NCBI GenBank assembly: GCA_046328505.1
Contig: JAXLWL010000004.1
Coordinates: 496,001-560,000, forward strand
Origin: JBDHWG01 sp046328505
GTDB lineage: Bacteria; Chloroflexota; Anaerolineae; Epilineales; JAHCIE01
DNA: 64,000 nucleotides
Direction of reading: 5' to 3'
The translations under genes were made by a program, and so were the position numbers. Positions 16,959 to 24,695 of this stretch are shown here, one piece after another. Within the stretch, counting starts at the first letter, position 1; each line of letters opens with the position of its first letter. The notes beneath the pieces were generated by a model. It saw only the letters and a list, made by a program, of their open reading frames with translations. It was not told the origin of the DNA and searched no databases.

Positions 16959-17308
16959 GACGACACTCCTTCACTTTGTCGCCCGCGTGTCGGCGGGACT
17001 ATGCTAACGACACACGCATACACACGTTCGGGACCGCGATCTGCCTTCCAACATACTTACCCTTATGCTACCAGTCGATGATTATCAAAGTGGTAGAGGG
17101 ATGTAAAAGGTCTGTAACCGCCGTTAGCATCCGTCTTCAGTTGTTGAAGAAAGGTTGGTACGGGCAGACTGACGAGATGGGGTAGGAACGACTGTCGTGA
17201 GGGAGAGGGGTATGACCCCGACGAGGCCGGGGCTGAGGATCTGCGCTTTGACCCTGGCAGTGGTTGCGGGGCTTCCCTTCGTTCAGGTAGTAACCCGAGT
17301 TGCCACGC
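16959..17308. other. Intergenic region
   Basis: About 350 bases between the sulfatase start and the MscS stop. A small plus-strand frame starting at 17212, with a fair ribosome site (GGGAGAGGGG) and a signal-peptide-like ICALTLAVVAGLPFV, runs 128 bases into the MscS gene. I could not match it to anything and leave it out. Nothing else stands out. Confidence 0.5.
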
Positions 17309-18172
17309 CTATCGGCTATCAGCCTGACGGGCCTGCTGTGGAGGATGAACGATGGTTTCCCCCGGACCTGAGTCCACGTGCAGCTGCATTTGCGGAAAGG
17401 GGATGGTCAACGAGCGTTTGTCGAACTCAAGCTTGATCCGCTCGGTCAGGGCCGGCCGCAGCGCCCAGAAATCAGTCGGTGTGGTGAATGCCCGCAGGAC
17501 CAGCCCCACACCGTTGTCACCCAGGTCCATGACATCCACCCACGCCGACGGCTCGGGCATCACGCGGGTGTCGGCACGGGCAATCTCCAATAGGGTGCTT
17601 TTTGCGATATCAAGGTTGTCGGCATAGCTCAGACTGACCGGTATATCCAGGCGTATCTTGTCGAGCGCCGAGTAGTTGATCAGGGGGGTACTCTGGATGA
17701 GGCCGTTGGGAATAATGAGCTGGCGGTTGTCCAGGCGAATGAGCACCGTATGAAATATCGATATCTCCTTGACATCGCCCACCACCCCGTTCGTCTCGAT
17801 CCTGTCACCGACGCGAAAGGGCTGGAAGACAACGATGATGACTGTGGCAGCAACGTCTCGCAGCGTTTCCCGCAGCGCGACGATTGCGAGAACCAGCACG
17901 AAAGCCATAACGGCGACGGCCAGTTGCCACGGGACACCCAGAACGATGAGTGCTGCCACAACCATCAGGACAAGCACGCCGAAGTACACGGCGCGCTCCA
18001 GAGTATTGGCGAGAGACTCAGGGGCGTGGGTTCGCTGAAATCCGGCGTGCGTCCAGCGCCGCGCAAACCTCGCGAGCCAGCGTCCGACGATGACGATCGC
18101 GATGCAGATCGCGATGCGCACGAAAACTAGTATGACCCAAGAGGTTGAACTGACATCAATCTCCTGTGGCAT
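17309..18172 (-). CDS. MscS family mechanosensitive ion channel
   Basis: 287 residues. Three hydrophobic helices occupy about 1-110, the last being the pore helix region (VLAIVALRETLRDVAATVI). The beta domain follows with the MscS signature FRVGDRIETNGVVGDVKEISIFHTVLI and DNRQLIIPNGLIQSTPLINYS. A cytoplasmic alpha/beta domain completes it. Such channels open under membrane tension and release solutes in osmotic downshift. The pore helix has fewer glycines than E. coli MscS, so gating may differ. It is downstream of, and codirectional with, the luciferase-like gene, with 27 bases between them. Confidence 0.9.
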   Translation of the reverse strand: MPQEIDVSSTSWVILVFVRIAICIAIVIVGRWLARFARRWTHAGFQRTHAPESLANTLERAVYFGVLVLMVVAALIVLGVPWQLAVAVMAFVLVLAIVALRETLRDVAATVIIVVFQPFRVGDRIETNGVVGDVKEISIFHTVLIRLDNRQLIIPNGLIQSTPLINYSALDKIRLDIPVSLSYADNLDIAKSTLLEIARADTRVMPEPSAWVDVMDLGDNGVGLVLRAFTTPTDFWALRPALTERIKLEFDKRSLTIPFPQMQLHVDSGPGETIVHPPQQARQADSR

Positions 18173-18199
18173 CGAAGCGCCTCCAGACGCAATTGGAGT

Positions 18200-19159
18200 T
18201 CATGCTGTGACGTAGGGCATTACGTCTTCGGCAAGCATCTCGAGTCCTTCCATATCGTCCAGGCCCCACCACTGAATCACGAGCTCCTCGGCTCCCGCAG
18301 CAGCAAAGGCGCGCATCTGCTCGATGATCGTCTCGGGTGTACCCAACGTCGCGCCCAGGGCATTGCGCAGGATGTCGGATACAGCGTCATAGGACAGGCC
18401 CGAGAACGGTGCGTTTGCGCCGCATAGTTGGCCCAGTCGACGCTCGCGGCCGGCGGCATCGTGCCAGCATATCGCAGGGTGCATCACGGTGCGCTTGACA
18501 TCGCCGGGCGTCCGGCCCTGGCTGCGAAGCAGTTCATCTAATAGCGCCGACCGTTCCTTGAAGACGTCGGGCCCTACGCCGTGGCAATTCCAGATGTCGG
18601 CGAAGCGGGCCACCAAGGGCAAGGTACGCTTCGGACCGTTGCCGCCGATCAAGATAGGGGTGGTACGCTGCGGGCGCGGCAGCAGGTGCGCTCCTCGGAG
18701 CTGGTAGAAGCGGCCTTGGAAATCGACAGGCTCGTCGCTGCGGACCAATGCTGCGATCACTTCGAGGCCTTCTTCGAAGCGGGCGAGCCGCGTCGGCATA
18801 TCGCCAAGGTTGTAGCCGAACATCGTGTGTTCGCGCTCTTGCCAGCCGGCGCCAACACCCAGGATCATACGCCCGCCGCTGAGGTCATCGATGGCCATGG
18901 CTTGCCGGGCAAGCATGATCGGGTCTCGAAATGAAAAAGGTGCTACGAGCGGCCCAAAGTGGATGTGCTGGCTGTGCGTCGCTGCGTACGTAAGCGAGAC
19001 GACCATCTCCAGCGAGTCCAGGTCGGGAGGTGCGATCAAAGTGAAGTGGTCCGAACGAAACAAACCGGCGAAGCCCAACTGTTCAACAGCTTCGATGAGC
19101 CGCTGCCAGCGCGGCCATGTCAGGCCAGCCATGCCCTCGATCATCACGGAAATCTTCAT
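18200..19159 (-). CDS. Luciferase-like (LLM) oxidoreductase, probably F420-dependent
   Basis: 319 residues of TIM-barrel LLM type: ISVMIEGMAGLTWPRW, FRSDHFTLI, IHFGPLVAPFSFRDPIMLARQAMAIDDLSGGRMILGVGAGW and TPILIGGNGPKRTLPLVARFADIWN. The LDxLSGGR and PILIGG blocks are typical of the F420-dependent branch, which moves hydride between F420 and small substrates. Two ATGs lie 6 bases apart. AGGAGG is only 2 bases from the first but 8 bases from the second, so 19159 is chosen. It has a recurrent-type promoter and the channel gene behind it. Substrate unknown. Confidence 0.85.
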   Translation of the reverse strand: MKISVMIEGMAGLTWPRWQRLIEAVEQLGFAGLFRSDHFTLIAPPDLDSLEMVVSLTYAATHSQHIHFGPLVAPFSFRDPIMLARQAMAIDDLSGGRMILGVGAGWQEREHTMFGYNLGDMPTRLARFEEGLEVIAALVRSDEPVDFQGRFYQLRGAHLLPRPQRTTPILIGGNGPKRTLPLVARFADIWNCHGVGPDVFKERSALLDELLRSQGRTPGDVKRTVMHPAICWHDAAGRERRLGQLCGANAPFSGLSYDAVSDILRNALGATLGTPETIIEQMRAFAAAGAEELVIQWWGLDDMEGLEMLAEDVMPYVTA

Positions 19160-19230
19160 CGCCATATCCTCCTGAACGTCGGCCTGCGCGGCGCCCGACG
19201 CATGGCGAGACGCCCAAACATCCGATGCTG

Positions 19231-19259
19231 AGGATAGCAGAAGGGGGTGAGGCGGTCAA
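19231..19259 (-). promoter_or_regulatory. Promoter of the LLM gene (recurrent type)
   Basis: Minus strand TTGACC (19259-19254), 17 bases ending in TTCTGC, TATCCT (19236-19231). It immediately follows the stop of the membrane protein gene at 19264. Confidence 0.75.
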
Positions 19260-19263
19260 GGCA

Positions 19264-19824
19264 TCAAGTTATCTCGCGGTCAAGCGTCGTTTCCTGCTGC
19301 TGCCTCCGTCTCTGCGCAATGTAGATGACTGAGTCCCACGCGTTGTGAATGCCGATGAAAAGGAGCAGGAGCGTCACCCCTCCGGTGACGAATAGCGACG
19401 GCGTGGGATAGCGTTGGAGGAGGACCGCGGCGACGACAAGGGCCGTGTACGCGGTGATCGGGAGTACGGCATGGAAGATCCAGTCTTCGAGCACCGGCTC
19501 GTAGTCTCTCTGTCGCCGCGCCCGCTCGACCACTATCACTGCATAGCCGAGCTCAAGGATGCCAGCGATGCCGAGAGTGATCGTGGCGAGTGAGAGCGAG
19601 GGCCAGGGCGCCGTCACGATAGCGGCGATGAACAGGGCCGCGCAGAAGTGAACGATCGTCGGGGTGCCGAAGACACTGGTCGCTGAGGAGCTGCCGATCA
19701 CGTTGAGGTCGGCGCTCAGGACGATGACGACGAACTGCAGGCCAATAAGGGCGGCGGACGCCGAGCCAATGATGACGTAGAAGCTTTCCCAGGGCGAGAA
19801 CGGCAATAGTGCAGCTTGTTCCAT
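19264..19824 (-). CDS. Membrane protein of unknown function
   Basis: 186 residues with about five hydrophobic helices: FYVIIGSASAALIGLQFVVIVL, TIVHFCAALFIAAIV, ATITLGIAGILELGYAVIVV, TAYTALVVAAVLL and LFVTGGVTLLLLFIGIHNAWD. The SPWESFYVIIGSASAALIGLQFV opening with NAWD near the end is a pattern of uncharacterised integral membrane proteins in soil bacteria. A GTG at 19848 is in frame; ATG at 19824 is preferred because the GGAAGG site and the hydrophobic core fit it. No partner gene suggests a role. Confidence 0.7.
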   Translation of the reverse strand: MEQAALLPFSPWESFYVIIGSASAALIGLQFVVIVLSADLNVIGSSSATSVFGTPTIVHFCAALFIAAIVTAPWPSLSLATITLGIAGILELGYAVIVVERARRQRDYEPVLEDWIFHAVLPITAYTALVVAAVLLQRYPTPSLFVTGGVTLLLLFIGIHNAWDSVIYIAQRRRQQQETTLDREIT

Positions 19825-19980
19825 TGTGTGCTTACCCTTCCTTTTCACTCAGCCTGACAAACGACCCGGAATCGACCAGTATACTTCAGCCGCCGCGCCC
19901 GCCTATAATTAGGAACATGTAGATGACCACAGGGTGGCACGCGAGATTCTAGGTTACAAGATAGAAAGCGTAGGAGACTC

Positions 19981-20634
19981 ATGAGCACAATCGATTTGTC
20001 AGTCGAAGACCGCACAGTTCGGGCTTATCAGGCTTTGCCGAAGCAGGGTGAAGGGCGGGGCGTCCTCGTTCTGCACGCCTGGTGGGGCCTCACCCCTGTC
20101 TTCACGGACGTTTGCGAGCGATTGGCGCAGGCGGGTTTTGTGGCCCTAGCGCCCGACATGTTCGAAGGGCAGACGGCTTCGACGGTGGAGGGGGCGGAGA
20201 AGTTGGCCCACACGTTCGACGGTGAGGGTACCTACAATGTCGCTAAGGCTGCGATGCAGCATCTCCAAAAGCATGATGCGGTGCGCGGTGACCGCCTCGG
20301 CGCGATAGGGTTCTCATTCGGCGCTCCGTATGCTCTCATGCTGAACGGGCCTACCGCGGCCGTCGTTACGTTCTATGGGACGGGCGACCCGGATTCCGTA
20401 AGCTCCGGGACAGCGGTTCAAGGACACCTTGCGGAGAATGACCCGTATGAGCCGGCCGAGTACGCGCGCGCTCTTGAGCAGGGTCTGCGCGCCTCGGGGC
20501 ATGACGTCGCCTTCTATACTTACCCCGGCACCAGCCACTGGTTCTTCGAGGCCAACCGGCCACAATACGACCCGCAGGCCGCCGACCTCGCCTGGCAGCG
20601 GACCCTCGACTTCTTGCGCTCGCACCTCTCTTAA
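19981..20634 (+). CDS. Dienelactone hydrolase family protein
   Basis: 217 residues, the usual length. Family features are VLVLHAWWGLTPVFTDVCERLAQAGFVALAPDMFEG, the elbow AIGFSFGAPYAL, and the final catalytic His in PGTSHWFFE. True dienelactone hydrolases use Cys at the elbow; here it is Ser (G-F-S-F-G), so a general esterase or other hydrolase activity is more likely. The Asp of the triad would lie near LAENDPYEPAE. Cytoplasmic. AGGAGA lies shortly before the ATG. It is alone, convergent with the next gene. Confidence 0.85.
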   Translation: MSTIDLSVEDRTVRAYQALPKQGEGRGVLVLHAWWGLTPVFTDVCERLAQAGFVALAPDMFEGQTASTVEGAEKLAHTFDGEGTYNVAKAAMQHLQKHDAVRGDRLGAIGFSFGAPYALMLNGPTAAVVTFYGTGDPDSVSSGTAVQGHLAENDPYEPAEYARALEQGLRASGHDVAFYTYPGTSHWFFEANRPQYDPQAADLAWQRTLDFLRSHLS

Positions 20635-20670
20635 TAGGGGTGCGAGGCAGCGGTGAGCTAGAGAAGCCCG

Positions 20671-21537
20671 TTATATTGCGACCAGGCTCTCCCATCGGAT
20701 GTCGGGCCGAATCTGAAGACCGAGCCGAAGCAGGGAGGCCAGCGCGTCGCGGCGCTGCAAGTATTCGATGAGCGCGCGGGCTTTCTCGCGCAGGGCCGTC
20801 CCCGGTAGATCGTCGTAGCTCACGTCGAGACGAAAACACACATCCTTGAGCTCTTCCAGGCTGAAGCGGCGATCGAGGGTGTCAAGCAGACTGACGCGGT
20901 CGATGGCGCTTGTGCCGCTAAGCCTGCTGTTCAAGTCACGCGCGCGTGTTTCCAGGACAACGGCGTTGATTGCCTGAACGGTCGTCGGCTCAGTGGCGGT
21001 TACCGCTGTTGTGGGCCACAACCCATTGATCCGATCGCGGAGACACGTGAGGTGTTGGTCGGTGGGGGATTGGGCGTGACAGTCATCTATGGCTGCCGCG
21101 AGCCGGCGAAAGAATGTCGTGAGATCGTCATCCGTGAGCTGCCGGTAGTCGGGGAAAACGTCCTTGAGCTTGAGCAGATACGTGTCGTTTGTTGTCTCAG
21201 GATCGGTGAAGAAGATCATGCACGGCAGCGCGTCTACACTGGCGCCTAGCTTGCGAGCGATCGCGTAGACGTCCTCGGCGCGGAACTCGGCGCTTGTCGG
21301 CTGGCGCGACACGTCCTCGAGCGTCATCAAGAGGCACGCGTTGCCGGTCAGCCCGTTCATCAAATCCCACCGGCTGCGGACATACTGGTGGAGGTGGCCG
21401 TCCAGCCCGTTAATGAGGGTGTATAGGAGGGCGCAGTAGTAGGGGAACAGTGGGCCGTTGGAACCCACCGCGGCCTGCTTCTCCTGTTCGAGCAGGAAGG
21501 TAAGGTCTTGTAGACTGTACACCGGCCGCATCACCAT
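20671..21537 (-). CDS. Protein with a C-terminal effector-associated (EAD-like) helical domain
   Basis: 288 residues. The last 70 form a small helical domain: VSLLDTLDRRFSLEELKDV, then LDVSYDDLPG, then EKARALIEYLQRR. This matches the 'F-s-x-x-E-L-x-x-L-c-f-x-L-g-v-x-y-x-x-L-p-G ... k-a-R-x-L' domains described as effector-associated domains in bacterial conflict systems (I believe EAD7, unverified). The N-terminal 200 residues are unrecognised; they include ACLLMTLEDVS, IARKLGASVDALPCMIFFTDPE and LTTFFRRLAAAIDDC, perhaps an alpha/beta fold. In known systems such domains recruit effectors through like-like contacts. The start at 21537 overlaps the end of a flavodoxin fragment by 7 bases. Confidence 0.65.
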   Translation of the reverse strand: MVMRPVYSLQDLTFLLEQEKQAAVGSNGPLFPYYCALLYTLINGLDGHLHQYVRSRWDLMNGLTGNACLLMTLEDVSRQPTSAEFRAEDVYAIARKLGASVDALPCMIFFTDPETTNDTYLLKLKDVFPDYRQLTDDDLTTFFRRLAAAIDDCHAQSPTDQHLTCLRDRINGLWPTTAVTATEPTTVQAINAVVLETRARDLNSRLSGTSAIDRVSLLDTLDRRFSLEELKDVCFRLDVSYDDLPGTALREKARALIEYLQRRDALASLLRLGLQIRPDIRWESLVAI

Positions 21538-21692
21538 GGCGAAATCCCTCGCTTTGTCCGTCTACGCACCCCTCGCATCGGCTGAATGTCTACTTCAAGT
21601 TCGCTCTCCTGCAGTGTCGCCGTGATTGCTTCAGCCACTTCCTCCGTCGAGCCGTAACGCGTTGCATAGGCCACCAGGACCGAGATCGACAT
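21531..21692 (-). pseudogene. Truncated flavodoxin-domain protein
   Basis: From ATG at 21692 (GAGAGGA upstream) the frame reads SISVLVAYATRYGSTEEVAEAI, the FMN phosphate loop of flavodoxins (T-R-Y-G-S-T), then DIQPMRGVR. Full flavodoxins continue for another 110 or so residues; here the frame shifts into RRRTKRGISPW and stops inside the start of the EAD-like gene. FMN binding is impossible with this piece alone. The promoter and ribosome site are intact, so the fragment may now serve as a translated leader for the downstream gene. Confidence 0.7.
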
Positions 21693-21749
21693 AAGTGCCA
21701 TCCTCTCGCCGCTGCTCATGCGCTTGGTGTTCCGCCTTGCATGGCTCCG

Positions 21750-21778
21750 AGGATAGCAGAACCGGGGAGGGCGGTCAA
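21750..21778 (-). promoter_or_regulatory. Promoter of the flavodoxin remnant and EAD-like gene (recurrent type)
   Basis: Minus strand TTGACC (21778-21773), 17 bases ending in TTCTGC, TATCCT (21755-21750), about 60 bases before the ATG at 21692. Confidence 0.75.
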
Positions 21779-21878
21779 ACGGCCGCAACGCGCTGATGTC
21801 GCGGTATTGTGATGCAAGCCGGGGCTGCCACGGCCGAATGTATATTCGGAGGATAACACAAATCCCACGGCTAAGACG

Positions 21879-21907
21879 TAGACAACCAGCGACAATAGGT
21901 GTATAAT
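21879..21907 (+). promoter_or_regulatory. Near-consensus promoter of the candidate RNA
   Basis: TAGACA (21879-21884; 5 of 6), exactly 17 bases, TATAAT (21902-21907; 6 of 6). It is the strongest promoter I can find in the window. Transcription would start near 21914, and no coding frame follows within 450 bases. Confidence 0.8.
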
Positions 21908-21913
21908 GGGTTT

Positions 21914-22066
21914 AGGTCCTTTAAAGAACGATAGCTGGATTACGCTTACCTTCGGGCGGACACGACCCTTGCGGTCAGAAGGTAGGGCTGAGTGTTGACG
22001 CGAGAGGATCGCACGGCTCACGCAGAGTCCTGGTGCAAACCGGGGTGGCGTGAGCCTTGGTTTTTG
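21914..22066 (+). ncRNA. Candidate structured non-coding RNA, unidentified
   Basis: About 150 bases downstream of a near-consensus promoter and ended by a terminator. Three hairpins can be drawn by eye. The first is TTACCTTC with GAAGGTAG enclosing GACC-CTTGC-GGTC. The second is GCGA-GAGGA-TCGC. The last is GGCTCACGC (22015-22023) with GCGTGAGCC (22048-22056), whose inner stem CCTGGT/ACCGGG is closed by a GCAA tetraloop; TTGGTTTTT follows. I compared it from memory with T-box, 6S, SRP, RNase P, SAM, TPP, cobalamin and c-di-GMP RNAs and found no match. It may be an independent small RNA, or a terminated leader of the lipoprotein gene at 22388. Confidence 0.55.
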
Positions 22067-22387
22067 TGTGAACCTGTAATCGAGAATACGAGCGCTCTGG
22101 ATCAGGCAGACAATGACGTTGGATATAGATTCATTACTAGTTACCGGGGAGAAAGCAAAGTGAGTTCCGCGACCGCGATGCCGAGACGACCCAGAACTGG
22201 GGACAGGAGGCCGAGGCCGACGCGGCGGGGCTGGCCGCCGTAGGTCCTCTGTATTCTCGTGATGGCCCTCGAAGGCTGACACGCCTGTCGCCGGCCAGGA
22301 CTAGCCTTGGCAGATGAGCGCTGGGCCGTGACCTGGACGGCCGACCCGAACTCGCATCTCCCCAAGCTGTGGAAGGGAGATAGCGAA
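22067..22387. other. Intergenic region or long leader of the FGE-like lipoprotein gene
   Basis: About 320 bases with no supported coding sequence. It could be read through from the strong promoter at 21879 if the terminator at 22015-22066 is bypassed. I see no second clear promoter. Confidence 0.5.
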
Positions 22388-23320
22388 ATGGGTACTTTAG
22401 TTAGCCTCAAAGCTCTTGCCCCGCTCGTGTTTCTGGCGCTGCTGCTTGCCGCGTGCGCCGCTCAGCCCGCTGCTCAGCCTCAATTGTCCATCACGCCGAT
22501 GCCAGTCAAGGCAGTCCTGGAAGCGACGCCGGTACTGGCTCCGCCCGCGCCGACGCTCCCGCCGGCTCCGACGGTTGCGCCGACTCAGCCCCCCACCGCC
22601 AAGGCTGTCGCGCCCGTGACTGCCAATGCTCAGTGGACCCCTCAGTATCAGACATTCGATGGTGTGGAGATGGCTCTCGTGCCGCCCGGCTGCTTCACGA
22701 TGGGTACCAAGGATCCGCCGTCGGGCCGCGAGAACGAAAAACCTACGACGAAAATATGTTTCGACAAGCCGTTCTGGATCGACAGAACGGAGGTGACGCA
22801 GGGGCAATTCACCCGTTTGGGTGGCACGACCGCCGACATTCGCACCTTCCCCGGCGACAACCGCCCAGTCGAGAGAATCTCCTGGTTCGAATCGCGCGAC
22901 TTCTGCACCAAGCGCGGCGCTCGCCTTCCGACCGAAGCGGAGTGGGAGTACGCAGCGCGAGGTCCGGATAACCTGATCTTTCCGTGGGGAAACACGTACG
23001 ACTCGGCGCGAGTCGTCGACTCGAGCAATTCCGGAGTGCAGACGGCGGACGTTGGCAGTCGCCCGTCGGGAGCGTCGTGGGTCGGCGCGCTGGACATGAG
23101 CGGCAATGTATCGGAGTGGACCAGCAGCCTCTATCGGCCGTACCCCTACAAGGCAGATGATGGGCGCGAGAGTCAGAGCGATACCGAGAACAAACGCGTT
23201 GTGCGCGGTGGCTCGTACGTCAAGTTTGATACATTCATACAGGCTGCGGTCCGCGACTACGTTCCGCCGGTTCGCAGCATTCTAAGCTCGAACGGCTTCC
23301 GCTGCGCTCGGTCGTTTTAG
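22388..23320 (+). CDS. Lipoprotein with formylglycine-generating-enzyme-like (FGE-sulfatase) domain
   Basis: 310 residues. A lipoprotein signal ends in LLLAAC, then a Pro/Ala/Thr-rich linker of about 60 residues, then the FGE-sulfatase fold: MALVPPGCFTMGTKD, PFWIDRTEVTQGQF, RPVERISWFESRDFC, ARLPTEAEWEYAARG, ALDMSGNVSEWTSS and VVRGGSYVKF...NGFRCARSF. Aerobic formylglycine-generating enzymes need two cysteines shortly after RGGS; here this stretch has none, so catalysis of that reaction is unlikely. A binding or structural role on the cell surface is possible. GGGAG precedes ATG at 22388, which is preferred to an in-frame start 81 bases upstream because the signal peptide begins there. Confidence 0.85.
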   Translation: MGTLVSLKALAPLVFLALLLAACAAQPAAQPQLSITPMPVKAVLEATPVLAPPAPTLPPAPTVAPTQPPTAKAVAPVTANAQWTPQYQTFDGVEMALVPPGCFTMGTKDPPSGRENEKPTTKICFDKPFWIDRTEVTQGQFTRLGGTTADIRTFPGDNRPVERISWFESRDFCTKRGARLPTEAEWEYAARGPDNLIFPWGNTYDSARVVDSSNSGVQTADVGSRPSGASWVGALDMSGNVSEWTSSLYRPYPYKADDGRESQSDTENKRVVRGGSYVKFDTFIQAAVRDYVPPVRSILSSNGFRCARSF

Positions 23321-23332
23321 CCACCGCGGCCG

Positions 23333-23704
23333 TTAGGAGTTTTCGGACGGGGCTGGCACCGCCATCCAGGGAATCGCTTCGACGGTCAGGTATCCGGCTT
23401 TGACTTTCGGATCGGCCTCGGCGAGAGCGCGTGCTTCTTCAAGGTCCGTGGCGTACACGCTCACGCCGAGGATTTCGTGCTCGACGAGGGTTGGGCCGTT
23501 CAGCGCCAGCTTGCCCAGCATCTGCAGCTTCGTGAGGTGCTGTAGGTGCTCAAGCTGGAGCTGCGCATTTCGGGCCTCATCGTCGCGCGACGTGGGGCCT
23601 TTGCGCAGGAATACCAGCGTGTAGTGGTGCGCCGTCTTGCGAAGAGCGGCCATGTCGTCGGCGGTCGGGGTGGGGACGCTAGCCAACAAGGAATCGGTGT
23701 CCAT
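23333..23704 (-). CDS. YciI-like (YCII/DGPF) family protein
   Basis: 123 residues with a ferredoxin-like fold: HHYTLVFLRKGP, a helix ARNAQLQLEHLQHLTKLQMLGKLALNGPTL, ILGVSVYATDLEEARALAEADPKVKAGYLTVEAIPW. The conserved His (LEHLQHL) and Asp (EADPKVKAG) of the family's putative active site are present. YCII proteins are small and mostly of unknown role; some have lactone-muconate-like chemistry. It carries a recurrent-type promoter and is convergent with the lipoprotein gene. Confidence 0.8.
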   Translation of the reverse strand: MDTDSLLASVPTPTADDMAALRKTAHHYTLVFLRKGPTSRDDEARNAQLQLEHLQHLTKLQMLGKLALNGPTLVEHEILGVSVYATDLEEARALAEADPKVKAGYLTVEAIPWMAVPAPSENS

Positions 23705-23758
23705 ACGGCCTCGTCAAGGGTGACAAACATTCAGTAGCAACGACCCGTCGCGGCCGAG

Positions 23759-23787
23759 AGAATAGCAGAAGAGCAGGCAAAGGTCAA
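23759..23787 (-). promoter_or_regulatory. Promoter of the YciI-like gene (recurrent type)
   Basis: Minus strand TTGACC (23787-23782), 17 bases ending in TTCTGC, TATTCT (23764-23759). Confidence 0.7.
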
Positions 23788-23913
23788 AGTGGAGCCTGGA
23801 TGTCTGCCTCCACTGCGGCGATAAGCTCCGGGAAGACGCGCTTTGAAATGGGCAGGTAATTTCGGAGCGCTCATGAGGCTCTGAGCGGGAGAACACTGTA
23901 GGAGGAAGGCCAG

Positions 23914-24300
23914 ATGACAGAGACAACTCACCCGATCGCGTTCCCCAACCTTGACGGCCACGAGTTCATGAACCTGACGACGTTTCGCAAGAGTGGCGAG
24001 CCGGTGGTCACGACGGTCTGGTTCGCGGCTCATGACGGCAAGCTCTACATAACGACGCGCGGCGGCTCGGGCAAGGCCAAGCGCATCCGCGCGACGCAGC
24101 GCGTGACCGTCGCACCGTCGACGGTGCGAGGCGACGTGCTTGGGGAGGCAGTGGACGGTGTCGGCCGCGTCTTGCCCGGCGACAATACCGCGCTCGCCCA
24201 TAACGTCCTGCTCCAGAAGTATGGCGAGCAGATGCAGGCCATCCTCGACCGCGACCCGGGCGCTGATCGAGTCTACCTGGAGATCAGCCCGTCCGTCTAG
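23914..24300 (+). CDS. PPOX-class F420-dependent oxidoreductase (pyridoxamine oxidase fold)
   Basis: 128 residues forming a split beta-barrel: FMNLTTFRKSGEPVVTTVWFAAHDGKLYITTRGGSGKAKRIRATQRVTVAPS. The TxRxxGxPVxTxVWF start and the Lys-Arg pair after the second strand (GSGKAKRIR) fit F420- rather than FMN-binding members. These reduce or oxidise small molecules with F420 in the cytoplasm. AGGAGG lies 6-7 bases before the ATG. Its last 4 bases overlap the end of the convergent VOC gene. Substrate unknown. Confidence 0.82.
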   Translation: MTETTHPIAFPNLDGHEFMNLTTFRKSGEPVVTTVWFAAHDGKLYITTRGGSGKAKRIRATQRVTVAPSTVRGDVLGEAVDGVGRVLPGDNTALAHNVLLQKYGEQMQAILDRDPGADRVYLEISPSV

Positions 24301-24695
24301 TAGCCCGGCTTTGGCTGATAGATCTGAAGCTCGTTGCCCTCGGGGTCGCGAAAGTGAGCGTAGCGGCCCCACTCGGCCTGCCGGGCCGGCTGCATCGGGA
24401 CGCCTCGGGCCTTCAAGCCCTCGTAGACGGCGTCGAAATCGTCGACGATGAAACACAGAACGTTGGCATTCTGCCGCGGCGAGGGGGTGCGCTCGGCGCG
24501 TTTGGGGTTGCGCGCCAGGTCGAATAGCTCGATGGCGGCGCCTTTCAACTCAAAGCGCACCCAATCCGAGGCCTGCCGGCTTTCCCCGTCGGGCGGCATG
24601 TCGCTCAACGGCAAGCCGAGGGCGTCGCGATAGAACGCGAGCGCCCTCGGAAAATCCGTCACCCAGATGGACACCACACCCAGGCGATCCAGCAT
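24297..24695 (-). CDS. VOC family (glyoxalase/bleomycin resistance-like) protein
   Basis: 132 residues, one VOC module pair: RLGVVSIWVTDFPRALAFYRDALGLPLSD, then WVRFELKGAAIELFDLA, VLCFIVDDFDAVYEGLKARGV and WGRYAHFRDPEGNELQIYQP. The metal ligands usual in dioxygenase and glyoxalase members are mostly conserved in position (E near the end is present). The exact reaction is unknown. It starts directly after the DedA stop on the same strand (no gap), so the two are cotranscribed, DedA first. Confidence 0.82.
   Translation of the reverse strand: MLDRLGVVSIWVTDFPRALAFYRDALGLPLSDMPPDGESRQASDWVRFELKGAAIELFDLARNPKRAERTPSPRQNANVLCFIVDDFDAVYEGLKARGVPMQPARQAEWGRYAHFRDPEGNELQIYQPKPGY

Noticed and set aside
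17212..17436. Small plus-strand ORF with signal-like start and a fair ribosome site
   Set aside because: It overlaps the MscS gene by 128 bases, and I can match it to nothing; support is too thin.
21914..22066. T-box riboswitch interpretation of the candidate RNA because of GGGGTGGCG
   Set aside because: The T-box core (GGGTGGNACCGCG) is incomplete, lies inside the terminator stem, and no aminoacyl-tRNA or amino-acid gene follows.
22388..23320. Calling the lipoprotein a functional formylglycine-generating enzyme
   Set aside because: The cysteine pair needed for catalysis is missing and the protein is exported as a lipoprotein.
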